This document shows, one piece after another, positions 21,810-33,411 of a stretch of DNA of 64,000 bases. A program made the translations under genes and the position numbers. The notes below the pieces were generated by a model. It was not told the origin of the DNA. It worked only from the letters and a program-made list of their open reading frames with translations, and did not search any database. The DNA comes from Haematococcus lacustris. Taxonomy: Eukaryota; Chlorophyta; Chlorophyceae; Chlamydomonadales; Haematococcaceae. Position 1 is the first letter of the stretch. Each line of letters begins with the position of its first letter. The stretch is taken from assembly GCA_030144725.1 (NCBI GenBank), contig JASKMD010000029.1, positions 6,557,538 to 6,621,537 of the forward strand. The letters are read 5' to 3'.

Positions 21810-24800
21810 TCACGCTGAAGGCTGTGCCCACACAAACTCTTCAGCATAGGCCGAGCCTGTCTGGGCCTGCAGCGCCTCAGTGCTGCAACTAGCACTACAA
21901 CTGTAGACAGCCAGTGTGCCCCAGTCCAGCGCGTCTTCATCAAGGTCGTCCTGGCCCAAGTGGTTGAGCAGTTGGGGTAGCACCTGGCAGCAGTGTAGAG
22001 CGGGCAGCCGGCAGCAAGGCAAATGGCAAATCTGGGTGATACAGAGCACAGTGTCACACTGAGGCATACAAACAGCAGAGATGTGCATATGCAGAGAACA
22101 GCAAACAGCAGAGAATATGCATACAATTAGCAGAGAATGCGCATGCATGGCAGACATGCAGACATCATGCGTAGGCATGTAGGCAAGGTGGGTGGTGAAA
22201 AGCACAGGGTGGGCTTGAGCAAATAGAGAGCAGGGTTGCGTACAGGGCTGTAAGGCGCAAGTCACCAGCAGCCAGCCTGGCATCAGGAGCGTGTGTCAAG
22301 TCCACAGCTATGGTTCAGGTCAAAGTGAAGAATTGCTGAGCATCATCTGCCAGGCCGGCGCTAGTGACCACTTTGGCTGCCTCTCACCACCACCCGTCCT
22401 TCACGACTTGTGCCATGCTGCATTACAGCAACAGCACCTGGCCACCCAGCCCCAGCCCCTAAGCCCCCTGGAGTCAGGCCTCTGCTGCTGTAGGCCACCT
22501 TGCACACCATCAGGTAAGGGGTAATGCAAGGCACCTGCGCCCATCACCAGGCCACCAGGCATGCCTCCTGCATGCAAGCTGGGCACTGTACCCCAGAGGC
22601 CCACACCTGGAACTCGAACTGGCGGGGCTCGCCGCACAGTGGGCAGGCGGGGATGTCTGCTGTGGAGGGCTGGGGCTCAGGGCGGGGCCACAGCGGGTGT
22701 GCTCCTGGCTGGAAGCAGTAGCGCACCACCTGGTCTGGGGCCAGTGCCATCCGCGCTTGGAACATCTGTAGCCCAGCAGCAGCCAAGGTACAGCCTGGTG
22801 CCAGTTGACCACTCTGTAGCCAACCTACGCTTTAACAACCACCTCCACCACGCCTCCTCCCATCATGCCCCTTGCCCACCTCCGCATAACATTCGCCTAG
22901 ATTATTTCACCCCCCCGCATAGATAACATCAGAACCCTTGTCAGAGCAGGTAAGCAGTACACCCTCTGCCGCACCCTGGACTCCCTCTCACTGCTGACTC
23001 AGTTCTCCTTTCAAGCACCCAGCCCTGGCACCTCACCGCAAAGTGGCGCTGCTCAAGTGGCACCGCCTCCTCCACTTGTTGCAGCACCTCCTCAGGGAGC
23101 TCCTCCTCTGACAGCTCCCCCTCCTGACCCACTTTGTCCTTGTAAGCCATCAACAGCCTGCAGATCAGGCGTACACAGGAGGTCAAGCGAGGCAAGCAGG
23201 CCGCACAGCCCAGACAGGCCACACAAGTACAGCACGTCCAGCAACAGTTTCAGTGGCAGCAGCACTGCTGCTGGCTACAGTAGGCAAAAGCAGCACGCGA
23301 CCACCATGAAGTGCTTATCGCAAGCTTACCTGCCACGCTGCCCAGCTCCCCCTCTGCTATCACCACGCATCTCAATGCCGCACCTAACTCACTTGCTCAT
23401 GGCAGCCTCAGCCTCCGGGCTGTCCCGCTCTTCAGCCTCCACCACCAGCTCCAGCTCAGGGAACAATGCTGGCGGTGGTGCTGTCACTGCAGCCACGCCC
23501 CCTGATGGCGCTGCCCCAGGCACCCTCTCACAGCGCTTATCTGTGCCCCCAATCTGCTCATCTGCATCCCCAGACCCAGCCAGGTCGGATCTCTCTGATG
23601 CTGGTGGGTGGGCTGAGGCCTCTGGGGCTGGGGCCAAGCCCTGGGGCATGTTCTGAGCAGGCTGGCTGCTGCAGCTGCTGCTGTTGGGTGTGCCGTCATG
23701 TGCTAGACTCTGCCAAGGGTCAGCGCTCAGGGAATTGGCCAGGTCTGGTGCCTGAGAGAAGCAACAAGGGGGCAAGCTGTGCTGGGCAATTGTGTTCAAT
23801 CGAAAGGATCAAGCAGACTGGAATGGCTCTACTCAGCTCCACTCAACACATCCTTTGTGGGCATGATAGCGTGAGCCATCTACTGGCTAGCACAGCTGTA
23901 ACAGGCAAGCATGGCAGTTATGTGTGGGAACAATGGGTCCTGCCTTCATTCATGCCATGCACACACAACACATTGGCAGCAAGTAGTGCCTTTCAGCAGA
24001 CAGCTTGTGCGGTGCTGCCCCTGACCTGTACTGCAGGGGGCAGGAGGTCCGTGTCCCCAGGAGCATGGTAGGGGTACAGGGCGTTGCGCCGAGGCAGCTG
24101 GCAGCGCAGCGCCCTGACCCCGCCTGGCTTGCACACAGCGCTGCCCTACACGACACCATGCACCATTGCCACCATTGCTACAACGGGGGGATGTTGGAGT
24201 CATGGCACTGGATGCATGGGATAGTGAGGACCTGTGCTCATCTGTGCACCTTTCTTGCGCTCTAAGCTGTAGCATAGCCATACAAACGTAGCATAACACA
24301 CAGCCCATGGATGAGGCCTTGCGTCACTCATCATTGCACGAAATGCCAGCTCACCTTGGGGGTGACAAAGAGGAAGACGGCACGGTGAAAGGCTGTGGTC
24401 TGGTTGGGGTGGTCGTCATCCAGTGGGGCATACAGCTGCAATGTCACTAAGCAGGTCATGGTCAATAAAAAAACAGCATGCAAGCTAGCATGGAATAACC
24501 AAGATGCTTAACCTTCCCCACACACCTGCCTAGCACTAACCCTGCATGCTTATCAGACATGCCAGTATTCACCTGCAGCAGGAAAAGAAGCTGCTTTCCA
24601 GTGGACTTGCACGTAAGCTGCTCCTTGGTCGGCAACTTTAGTGGGTTCAACCAGGCCTGCGCCATGCAGCACCATTATTGGGGCTCAGCAGGGCATACCG
24701 TCGTAACTATTCTGCCTATAGCAACACCGCTCTCGCTCACCACAACCGTCGCTCACCGGCCTGCCGCCGACCTTGCTGGGGAACCTGTGGCGCCGCAGCT

Positions 24801-24952
24801 TGCTCGGATCAGCATTGGGGTCCACGAAACCAAGCATGTACTGCACGGGGTGCGGCTCTAGCTCTGTCAGCAACAAATGGCGCTGCAGGAGCCGCCTATC
24901 GGAAGCGCACCTCCACATCTTCATCGTCGGAGAGCTCCTCGTCAGACGCCAT
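21810..24952 (-). CDS. PDCD2/PDCD2L (TSR4)-family protein
   Basis: Nine exons close in phase to 407 residues: 24911-24952, 24757-24840, 24573-24656, 24355-24435, 24026-24145, 23393-23751, 23037-23157, 22607-22765, 21810-21983. The start MASDEELSDDEDVE is acidic. Family blocks follow in order: LGFVDPN and KVGGRPAWLNP near the N-terminus, LTCKSTGKQLLFLLQ, YAPLDDD with AFHRAVFLFV, ALRCQLPRRN, FPELELVVEAE, PACPLCGEPRQFEFQ, and the C-terminal block DWGTLAVYSCSASC then EEFVWAQPS. Members of this family are dedicated cytosolic chaperones of the 40S protein uS5 (RPS2) in yeast and animals; the same role is inferred here. A Ser/Ala-rich linker of about 100 residues is longer than usual. The start is chosen because it is the first ATG and gives an in-phase join. 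Confidence 0.92.
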
Positions 24953-24969
24953 GTCTAGGCTAGTTTAGA

Positions 24970-25463
24970 GTAGCATCAATCCCTACCCATCAAGCCCTCA
25001 TGCCACACCAAAATAAAGCAAGAGTTGTAATCAAACATAGGCTGCGAGCTGTGACAATGCCGAAGAGCTTGTAAGAGCAAACTCTAGCTGTAGGCTGTAG
25101 TCGCAAGTGTGGATGACATGCGCACATTCCACATAGCATGACGCATGACCTGACAGTGCCTCCCCACCATACCATTCTATGACCGGCATGTGTCAGTCGC
25201 GCTGAATACTCGCCAATGTGCATGCTTTCAATCCCTACAGCCCTCATGCCACACCAAAATATGTGATCAAACAAGGCTGCGAGCTGTGACAATGCCGAAG
25301 AGCTTGTAAGAGCAAATTTTAACTGTAGGCTGTAGTCGCAAGTGTGGATGACATGCGCACATTCCACATAGCATGACGCATGACCTGACAGTGCCTCCCC
25401 ACCATACCCCTGCAGGTTCTATGACCGGCATGTGTCAGTCGCGCTGATTACTCGCCAATGTGC
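24970..25463. repeat. Tandem duplication, two copies of a ~230-bp unit
   Basis: The segment from about 24975 to 25220 is repeated at about 25230-25463 with small indels. Landmarks in both copies are AATCCCTAC...CCCTCATGCC at the start, GCTGCGAGCTGTGACAATGC, and ACTCGCCAATGTGCA at the end. It sits between the PDCD2-like start and the AIM6-like stop. No coding capacity is apparent. Confidence 0.88.
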
Positions 25464-25892
25464 AACCAGCCTAGGCCCACGTCCCACTGAGCTTTGCTAT
25501 TGAAATAGCCGCCCAGCCATGCCAAAGCCAGGTAAGCCAGGCCAGGACTGGATGAAAATACCCAACAAGGCCCTCCTGCGCACGTGGCGAGGCAAGTTGC
25601 AAGACAAGACGACCCCAACAAAATAAAATATAAAATCCCTCGCAAAGGGGATGTGTGTGGGTTGGAGCTACAAGGGGAGCTTTCGCTACAGGCACACACC
25701 CCGAAATGGCTGAGCTGAAGTGCGCAGTGTGCATTTGGTGTTCAAATTGAGGTTATGTGTACTGTCTCTGAAATGGTAGCTCATGAGCCACCAAGAACTG
25801 ATGCCGATCTGTCTCTACCATGGTGGCTTCAGCATTGTACAAAGGAGCATGCAAGTGTTACGCCAGGCTAATATAACTGACATGATCATATG
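25464..25892. other. Intergenic region with a short dispersed repeat
   Basis: No gene is seen. The segment around 25690-25725 (AATGGCTGAGCTGAAGTG core) also occurs, inverted, at about 42718-42750 next to Fanzor family-1 debris. It may therefore be a fragment of the same repeat. Confidence 0.45.
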
Positions 25893-28800
25893 TCAGCCTA
25901 GAACTGACACCCTGCCCTGTGTCTGCAATGTCCGGGCTCCCAGCTGGCTCTGAGCCACTGGCTGCAAGCCCAGCTGCTGGTATGCCCATGCCTGGAATGC
26001 AGCACAGTCCTCCACATTCACGAGGTCCAGTCCCAGGCCCAGCAGCGTGCCCCATACATCAGGCGCGTCAGGGTGGTCCCACACTCTCAACAGCCGACCC
26101 TGCGCATGGGCTGCCTCGGCCAGGTACCGCAGCCTGGCCTTGTGAGCGGGCAGCAGCTGGGTAGGGTCTGCGCAGTCCGGCAATGCGCTGTCTGGGTCCC
26201 CGTACAAGCCCTGGCTCACCAGGGGCATCACGCTGACAGGCACCCCTGCTGCTCCTGACCCAGGTTGACTCCTGGGGTGCAGCACTGCAGTGAGGTGGCT
26301 GGGCAGCTTGTCCCCCAACATCATTTTTCTTGGCTGTGCAGGGTTCCACTGGTTTCCCGCATTGGGGGCCCCAAATGGGGTCTCCAGTTCAATTCCCAGG
26401 TCTGTCAGCCGGCCGTCAAGGGTCAGCAGCCACGTCCCTCCCTCCTCCATTTCCTGCCCCTGCCGCCCTGCCACTCCCCGCTGCTTGTGGCGTCCGAGAA
26501 CAAACTGCGGGGCAGGCCTGTCTCCAGAGAGTACGGCCAGCAGCGCCCCTGGCCAAGTGTGCCCCTGGCTGTGCCGGCTGAACAGCTGGCCTGGCCCGGT
26601 GTAGGCGTTATGAAAGCTCCACAGCAGGGCCTCGATTGCCTCGTACATCTCCTCCTCGCTCGCATTCACGCCCCGCTTGCGCTGGCTGCTCAGCTTGCTG
26701 TCTAGCAGCAGGATGGCGGCGCCAGAGCCCGTCAGGGCACCTCCTGGCAAAAGGTGCGGGCATGGGTGCGACAGTGGCATGGGCAGGCAGCACGTGGCAG
26801 GGCCTGTGCCTGATGAGCTGCGCTGTACAGGCTTGGGGGACCCACAGCTCGCACATTTGGCCAGTTGTGTACATTTGCGCAGGGTTGTGTTTGCACTGGC
26901 CACCATGCAGCCAGTGTGTTTGGTGGTGTGTGTGATTTGAACACCTGCACTGACTATCTGCCCTGCTCGTGTCATGCTACTGCCCCAATTGCCTTCACTT
27001 GTTGGCCGCCCAGGCCCTGTGCCATTCCCTGGGACCAAGACATACATGTGCGTTCTGCCCAGGCGAACTGCCATCCTAGGCAACACAGCATGCCAGAGTG
27101 CCAGGGAGGACACCAGCAGGCGGGGAAGGCGCCCACTGGGCCAGGCACACTAGGGGGGATGGCAGGAGCACAAGAGCCAGGGCCTACCTGGCCGCACGCA
27201 GTACAAGGCAGCGTGTGGCAATGACTGGGGCACATCATGAGGGTGTGGGTGAGGGGGGCCTGTAGAACAGGCCAGCCAGGGACCCCACCTGGGTACAGGC
27301 GGCCTCCCTGCGCCGCGATGCGCTGGGCCAAGGGCTGCAGGTAAGCGGGGCCCAGCAAGCGCGAGGGGTCCAGGCTGTCCCAGTCGTGCCCAATCACCAG
27401 CTGGCGCTGACCTTGGGTGTCGGGCAGCAGGTAGCTGCACCCAGCAGCACCATGCTGAGGCTTGACCAAGGCACTGGTGTATGGCAACTGATTAACATGA
27501 GCATGTGACGACGGTAGGTTGGCTGGAGGGTGCGTGCAGGATGGTGGGTTTGGGTTCGCTAATGGACCATATGCGTGACATCAGAGGTGTCCTCTGTTGG
27601 GTTGACCACCGCCATTGCCGACTGTGATGATGTGCTCAGCAGCTGGCAGTTAAGGGCAGGGTGGGGAATGGCACTCAGCAACCTCCCACCACCTATATTA
27701 CTTCACGTGCAAGCCGTGGCAGGCCACGACAGCAGCAGCCTAAGTGCAGCAGATACAGTGTAGACCGACCAGCTGGTAGGTGTAGGAGCAAAGAGTACCA
27801 GGGCTGGCTGCACTCACCAGTCCACCTCTATGGACTGCAGCCCAGCAGCTAGGGCGCCAACCAGAGGGGTGGGCTTGGCCTCATCATTGTGGCTGCAGTA
27901 GAAAGTGGCCACGGGATTCAATGGTGGTGGACAGTATGTAGCGGTGTAGCCTGACCTGTACTATGGGTGGGACCAGTGATGGGCGATTCGGAAAAGACGT
28001 ATTACTCAGTGTAATAAAAGACATCAAAACAGGGATTTTTTATTACTTTTAATATACAATTAATTATTATATTATTAAATAATTAAACTAAATCAGAAAC
28101 ATCGCAAAAATTCCCAATTAACTCTATTCAATTACAGCATACTCCCCTATAAATATCCCACATAGCCCCACACCCTAGCCCTAGTGGGTCAGCATGCAAC
28201 AGGCTGGGCTATAGCCCAACACCCTAGCCCTACTGGGTCAGCATGCAACAGGCTGGGCTGTAGACCAACACCCTAGCCCTAATGGGTCAGCATGCTACAG
28301 GCTGGGCTGTAGACCAACACCCTAGCCCTAATGGGTCAGCATGCTACAGGCTGGGCTGTAGCCCAACACCCGAGCCCTAATGGGTCAGCATGCTACAGGC
28401 TGGGCTGTAGCCCAACACCCGAGCCCTAATGGGTCAGCATGCTACCCACCGCATCGCGTTGTTGACATGCTGCGTTGACGGACATGCTGCGGTTACTGAC
28501 CTCAACGCCTTCGTCATCGGCACTTGTTGCTACAGAGCGTTGGGACGCTATGTGGTTGTTCTGCGATGGATGTTCGGATGTGGTGAGCAGCCGCCCGCTT
28601 CGGGGTTTGCGGAAGATGGGATACATTGTTGGGGATAAGTAATAAGCGGAGTACTAGACGGGCGGTGGAGCTATTACCGATGTAATAAAGTTCACTCATT
28701 TTGAGGACGATTTTTTCGAGTTATTACCGATTTTTGCGCTAGATTATTACCGACTTATTACATTATTACCCAATCGCCCATCACTGGGTGGGACCCTAAC

Positions 28801-28979
28801 GGATTTCGTCCAATTCGCACAACCGCGCAAGCCTTGGGCCGCCCTCGGCAGCAGGCGTACCTGTGACCCATTAGCGAAAGAACGGGAGGGCCTCCACTGG
28901 GCGGTGCTTGCGATCCACTCATCACCGCCGAGAACACGAGCAGCACCCCCACGTACACGCGGTTGCTGCCAGGCAGCAT
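25893..28979 (-). CDS. AIM6-like GDPD/PLC-fold phosphodiesterase with signal peptide
   Basis: Four exons join in phase to 396 residues: 28861-28979, 27818-27892, 27289-27434, 25893-26743. Exon 1 encodes a hydrophobic leader (VYVGVLLVFSAVMSGSQA) that looks like a signal peptide. The next exons carry the TIM-barrel phosphodiesterase signature in order: SHNDEAKPTPLVGAL, QSIEVD, LVIGHDW, a catalytic-barrel strand ILLLDSKLS, and the C-terminal LLRVWDHPDAPDVWGTLL followed by DLVNVEDC. This pattern is that of altered-inheritance-of-mitochondria 6 proteins in the PLC-like phosphodiesterase superfamily. The His of HND, the Glu and Asp of IEVD and the His of GHD are retained, so activity is plausible. 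The substrate is not established for the family. Intron 1 contains a complete hAT-type element. Confidence 0.87.
27974..28786. mobile_element. Non-autonomous hAT-type element (813 bp)
   Basis: The ends are inverted repeats: CAGTGATGGGCGATT at 27974 and its complement ending at 28786. An identical 8-bp direct repeat, GGTGGGAC, flanks the element at 27966-27973 and 28787-28794, the target-site length typical of hAT transposons. The interior is AT-rich, has no transposase ORF and contains a 49-bp tandem array. It lies in intron 1 of the AIM6-like gene. Exact terminal repeats and target-site copies suggest recent insertion. Confidence 0.93.
28171..28445. repeat. 49-bp tandem repeat, about 5.6 units
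   Basis: Units start at 28171, 28220, 28269, 28318, 28367 and 28416 with the core CACCCTAGCCCTAATGGGTC. The array lies inside the hAT-type element. The CCCTAG-like words resemble telomeric DNA only superficially. Confidence 0.92.
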
Positions 28980-30430
28980 AGCGCGGGGTCCAGACGTTTA
29001 CTTCTTAGGAGAATATGCGTCGACATGCCTATGTTTTGTGCCTGTGTGTGATGCACAGCAAGGCCAACCCATTGGCATTCAGCTGCTTTACATTCATGAA
29101 ATGTGGGTTCAAGCAAAACTAGGTACCAAGCCCTAAGGCCGCGAGGCATTTGTCAGAAGTGTTGGCGCAGCACCCGGCGGTCGCCTAACGCGTCCCAGGT
29201 CACGCGCTGAACCTCCGGGGCGCATGGCTGCAACAGGCGCTGCCAGAAGGTGCGCGACACTGGCGGCTCCGCCCGCCAAAACCAGCCCTGGCAACGCGGT
29301 GACTCGGACGTGCCCCAACACCCTGCAGCAGCGGGCAACGCGCATAGCGCCCCTCCTCAACCAACACTCTGATACGCAGAGGCCCACCTGGCTGTGTGCA
29401 TGCGGGCGTGTGTGTGCATGTGTGTGTGCATCAGTGTTTTATTTCGCTATTATATATATCGTTCCTATTGCGCTATGAATTGGTCGCTTTGCGAGCTTCA
29501 CTACCTCGCACTGCGCTGTGAAAACTGCGATTCACTCTGCGATTTTGCGTAGTTTAGCGCATTATTCGTTAGAATTTCTACTTGAGCGATGTTTTAAAGT
29601 AAGGTCGAGCTGTAAAACCAAGGGTATGAACCTATGCCATGTCACTTTGAGCTGTAGATCATGCATCAGGGCGAAACGGAAAAAACACTGGTGTGCATGT
29701 GTGTGTGTGTGCATGTGCATGTGTGTGTGCGTGTGTGCATGACAAGGGAAAGGGGGCAAACTGGGTGAAACCCTCCCCTGTGCCCCCTGCAAAAACGCTG
29801 CCTACCAGCTGCTGAAACCTCCAGTCCCCTTTCTCCGATCCCATGAAGGAAGGCGTCATGCAGGATGCAGCAAGTCGTCCTCAAACACTTGCAATCCCAG
29901 TCAGTGATGTACCAGGGGCTTGCAGCCCTGACAGCCCTGTCTCACTGCCTCTTGAACATGCGCCCAATCTTGGTTGGGGGCTTGGATGAGAGCCCCACAC
30001 AGTGGGTAAGAGTGAGGTACCAGTGACAATGCCATCGGTGATATGATATGTGGCAGTAGCAACGGGCGTTGTGATGATGTCACAGCCGCAGCAGCAATGC
30101 AAAGCAAGGTACTGTGGCAACAAGGTGAAAGCATGGGCTGTGAGCTTGGACTGACCTGAAAACAACTGCCAGGGGGAGAGGTCCTCCTCCACCTCCACCT
30201 CTGGCTCCACACCCACATGGACCCCTGCAAGTGGGTCATCATGCCTGACTGGGCGTGGTGTCTGCACCCTCGCTGACACACTACAGCAGCCGGGGCTGGC
30301 ACAACTGGCTTCAGTTGCCTACAAATGCTGGGCTGCCGCTGCCTGGCCCAAGACAGGTTGACGTGAAGCTGCCAGGCAAGGGTGTAAGGCAATAGTGTGT
30401 GGCGCCAGCCCTGTGCAACCTGGCTCCTAG
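28980..30430. other. Spacer between the AIM6-like gene and the VPS62-like gene
   Basis: A GT/GC-rich dinucleotide tract lies at 29694-29742 and a shorter one near 29405-29430. Minus-strand open frames at 29.13-29.39 kb and a possible exon at about 30160-30250 (EPEVEVEEDLSPWQLFS) could belong to the 3' end of the VPS62-like gene or to another gene. I could not connect them by phase. Confidence 0.4.
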
Positions 30431-30433
30431 CAG

Positions 30434-32984
30434 CTATGGCTGCTGCCCCTGCCACCCCTGCCAACCCTCCCGCCCCTGCCAACCCTCCCGCCCCTGCCCC
30501 TGCCGCCCCTGCCCCTGGCGCCCCTGCCCCTGCCGCCCCTGCAGCTTCCCACCGCTCTCTCCCTGGCCTGGCCGCAGTGCTGTCCGTTCTCCATCCCAGA
30601 CACCACCCTGCTGGTCCATCAGCCCGGTAGAGGTCACCGCTGCCTGCAGCTCCGTGGCCAGACAGCGGCTGCACGGGGCTGCGGGGCTGGTCTGATGGAC
30701 TAGCTCTGTAGCTCGCCCTGAGACGCCAGGAGAGGAGCAGGGCAGGGTGCAGCCACGGCTGGGCACTTGCAGCCAGCTGCTACCCCACTCCTGAGCAGTA
30801 GCAGCAGCAGCAACAGCAGCTGCTTTGCTGGCTTCACAGGTCGCAGCAAGGGAAGCGACAGGCGCAAAAAGAGCAGCAGCTGTGGCAGGGTCAGGTAAAG
30901 TAAGTGGGTGGGTGGGTGGGTGGGTGGGTGGGTGGGTGGGTGGGTGGGTGGGTGGGTGGGTGGGTGGGTGGGTGGGTGGGTGGGTGGGTGGGTGGGTGGG
31001 TGGGTGGGTGGGTGGGTGGGTGGGTGGGTGGGTGGGTGGGTGGGTGGGTGGGTGGGTGGGTGGGTGGGTGGGTGGGTGGGTGGGTGCTCGCTTACAATGC
31101 ACTGCAGGGCAGGCCAAAGCGGTGTGTGTGGCATCATACAAGTGCACACTGGGGTTAGACCAGCTCAGGAGGAGCTTGCAGTCGGAGACGACACCCTGGG
31201 CTGCAGGACCTTAACCTGCACCTCCTGACTCCCACCCTGACCCCACGGCTTTAACATCATGCACCACACTAACCCTGTACAGCTACTAGGCTGGTGATAG
31301 GAAACTGGTATGCAAACTTGGGTGGGAAGGCAGGGTGTGAGATGAGTGTGAGATACAATGAAGGAGGTGTGAGCACATCACACCTGGCCACACAAGCGTA
31401 GTATGCGACGAGGGCGCCACACCCTGCCTTGGTCACTCATCATGTCATTGGCCAACCCAAACAACCGCCACACGCGACCCACCTGCATAGCCCAGACAGG
31501 CAGACGGCAGGTGATACCGGACCCTGCATCTATCCCTGCCCCACTCACACAAACTAGCCAGTTATGAGGGTGCTGACTGTTATGCATTTGGCCATGCATT
31601 GAGGTTGGTATCCCAGCGACATCATGTTCAACCCCCATGTCTACAAGCACATACATCAAAGGGCTCTGTGCTATGTGAGCGCCCCACCCCTTGCCACCGC
31701 TCCTGCTCCTGCCCCAACCCCTGCCCCAGCTGCAACCCTCATCCTGCTCCGGCCCTCCATCCTGTGCCCTGCCCTGGCTCGCCCTGCCCTCACCACCCCC
31801 CTGTAGACAAGCAAAAGAAAAGAAACAAAGAAACAAAGAAACAAACAAAGAAAGAAAGAGAGAAAGATCCTCCCAAGGAAGCGTGACTGGGCAATCTTTA
31901 CTTGCTCCATGTTGCTTGTCAGCCACCTGAGCCTGAAGGAGGATCAACCCCTTTCAACTTTCCACCCTTGCGCTGCTTAGTTTCGATCCTGCGACCTCTC
32001 CGTTGTAGAAGTCAATCATTACCAACTGAGCCACTCACTGTATGACAGGGCGGGACCCTCATCCCTGCACCTACCCTGGGGTATACCCCATGCCCATTGA
32101 TGGCTACAAAGGCCTGGATGCGGCGGCTGGGTCCCTCCTCCCTCGGCACCTGCAGCCGCCAGCAGCAGCATTCGCCACCATGCTCATCAGCACCAACTAG
32201 GTGCCCGGCCTGCCATGAGCCCCTTGACACGTACAGCCAGGAATGAAACAAAGCACTCGGGGCAGGGTGAGTCATGCTCTGCGCCCTGTGAGCAGCGTCC
32301 CTGGACTGAAAGTCACAGCAGCCTGTTGGACAGGTGGACCCAGCACACACACCCAGCCCTCCCCTGCTCCACCACTCCACTACTGCACGTGCAGGGACCT
32401 GACCTGGCAAGGAGCTGGCATGCTGCACCCTGTGCTGAAGTGTGCCTGGGCGTGTGCTGTCAGATGTGCAGGGGCAGGCACACTAAGGGCGGAAGATGAG
32501 AGAATATTGAAATAGTAGGGTGAAAACAATAGTGTATTGGTTGGGGTGAAAGCAATAGTGAAACAGTGGGGTGAAAACAAGAGTGCAAGAGTGCAAGACT
32601 GCAGGAGAGTGGACTGCCCACAACAGGGCTGCTGTGCAGACGCAGCCGCAGCACTTTGATAACTACAGCCAGGAATGTAGCCAAGTTGGGCAGGGCCCGA
32701 GCAGGGGTAGTGAAGATGTGAAAGGGCGGGCCAAGCAAGCACGTGAAGCAGACATAGGGCTGGTAGGAAGGCGCGGGTGGTGGGAGTAGCCTGCTGCCCA
32801 CCTGGTTTGCTGGGCACCACTCCCCTTCACGGCTGCGGTGCGCATTGTACCTGCAGACTCGTACCGGCAGGGGCAGGCAGGCGGGGGTCAGGGTGCTGGC
32901 AGGCAGCGGGAACAGGGTGCAGGCAGCGGTGAGGCGCCCGGCAGGCAGCGGTGGGGCGGAGGAGCAGCAGCAGCAGCAGCGGCA

Positions 32985-33065
<81 letters not shown>

Positions 33066-33372
33066 GCGGCGGCGGCGGCAGCAGCAGCAGCAGCAGCAGC
33101 AGCTTGCCCTCCCCTCACCCCTGGGCACCCACCACACTCCCTGCAGTGCCAAGCTGCCGGCACAGAGGCGCACTGTGAGGTGCTCCCAGTCTGCACCAGG
33201 CCACAGAGCAGCAGGCGCCAGCTGGGGTCAGGCAGTGATGCAGGCCTGTGCTGCGCAAGCACCACTACAGGGGGCGTGGTCGGAGCTCGGCTCTTGCCCA
33301 GTGGCATGCAAGATCACGATCTGCCTGCTGAGTAAACTGCATCACTTCCCCCTTCTCCTGCCGCTGCTCCTC

Positions 33373-33411
<39 letters not shown>

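Noticed and set aside
28171..28445. CCCTAG-rich tandem repeat considered as interstitial telomeric DNA.
   Set aside because: The unit is 49 bp with only two CCCTA words each and lies inside a defined hAT-type element.
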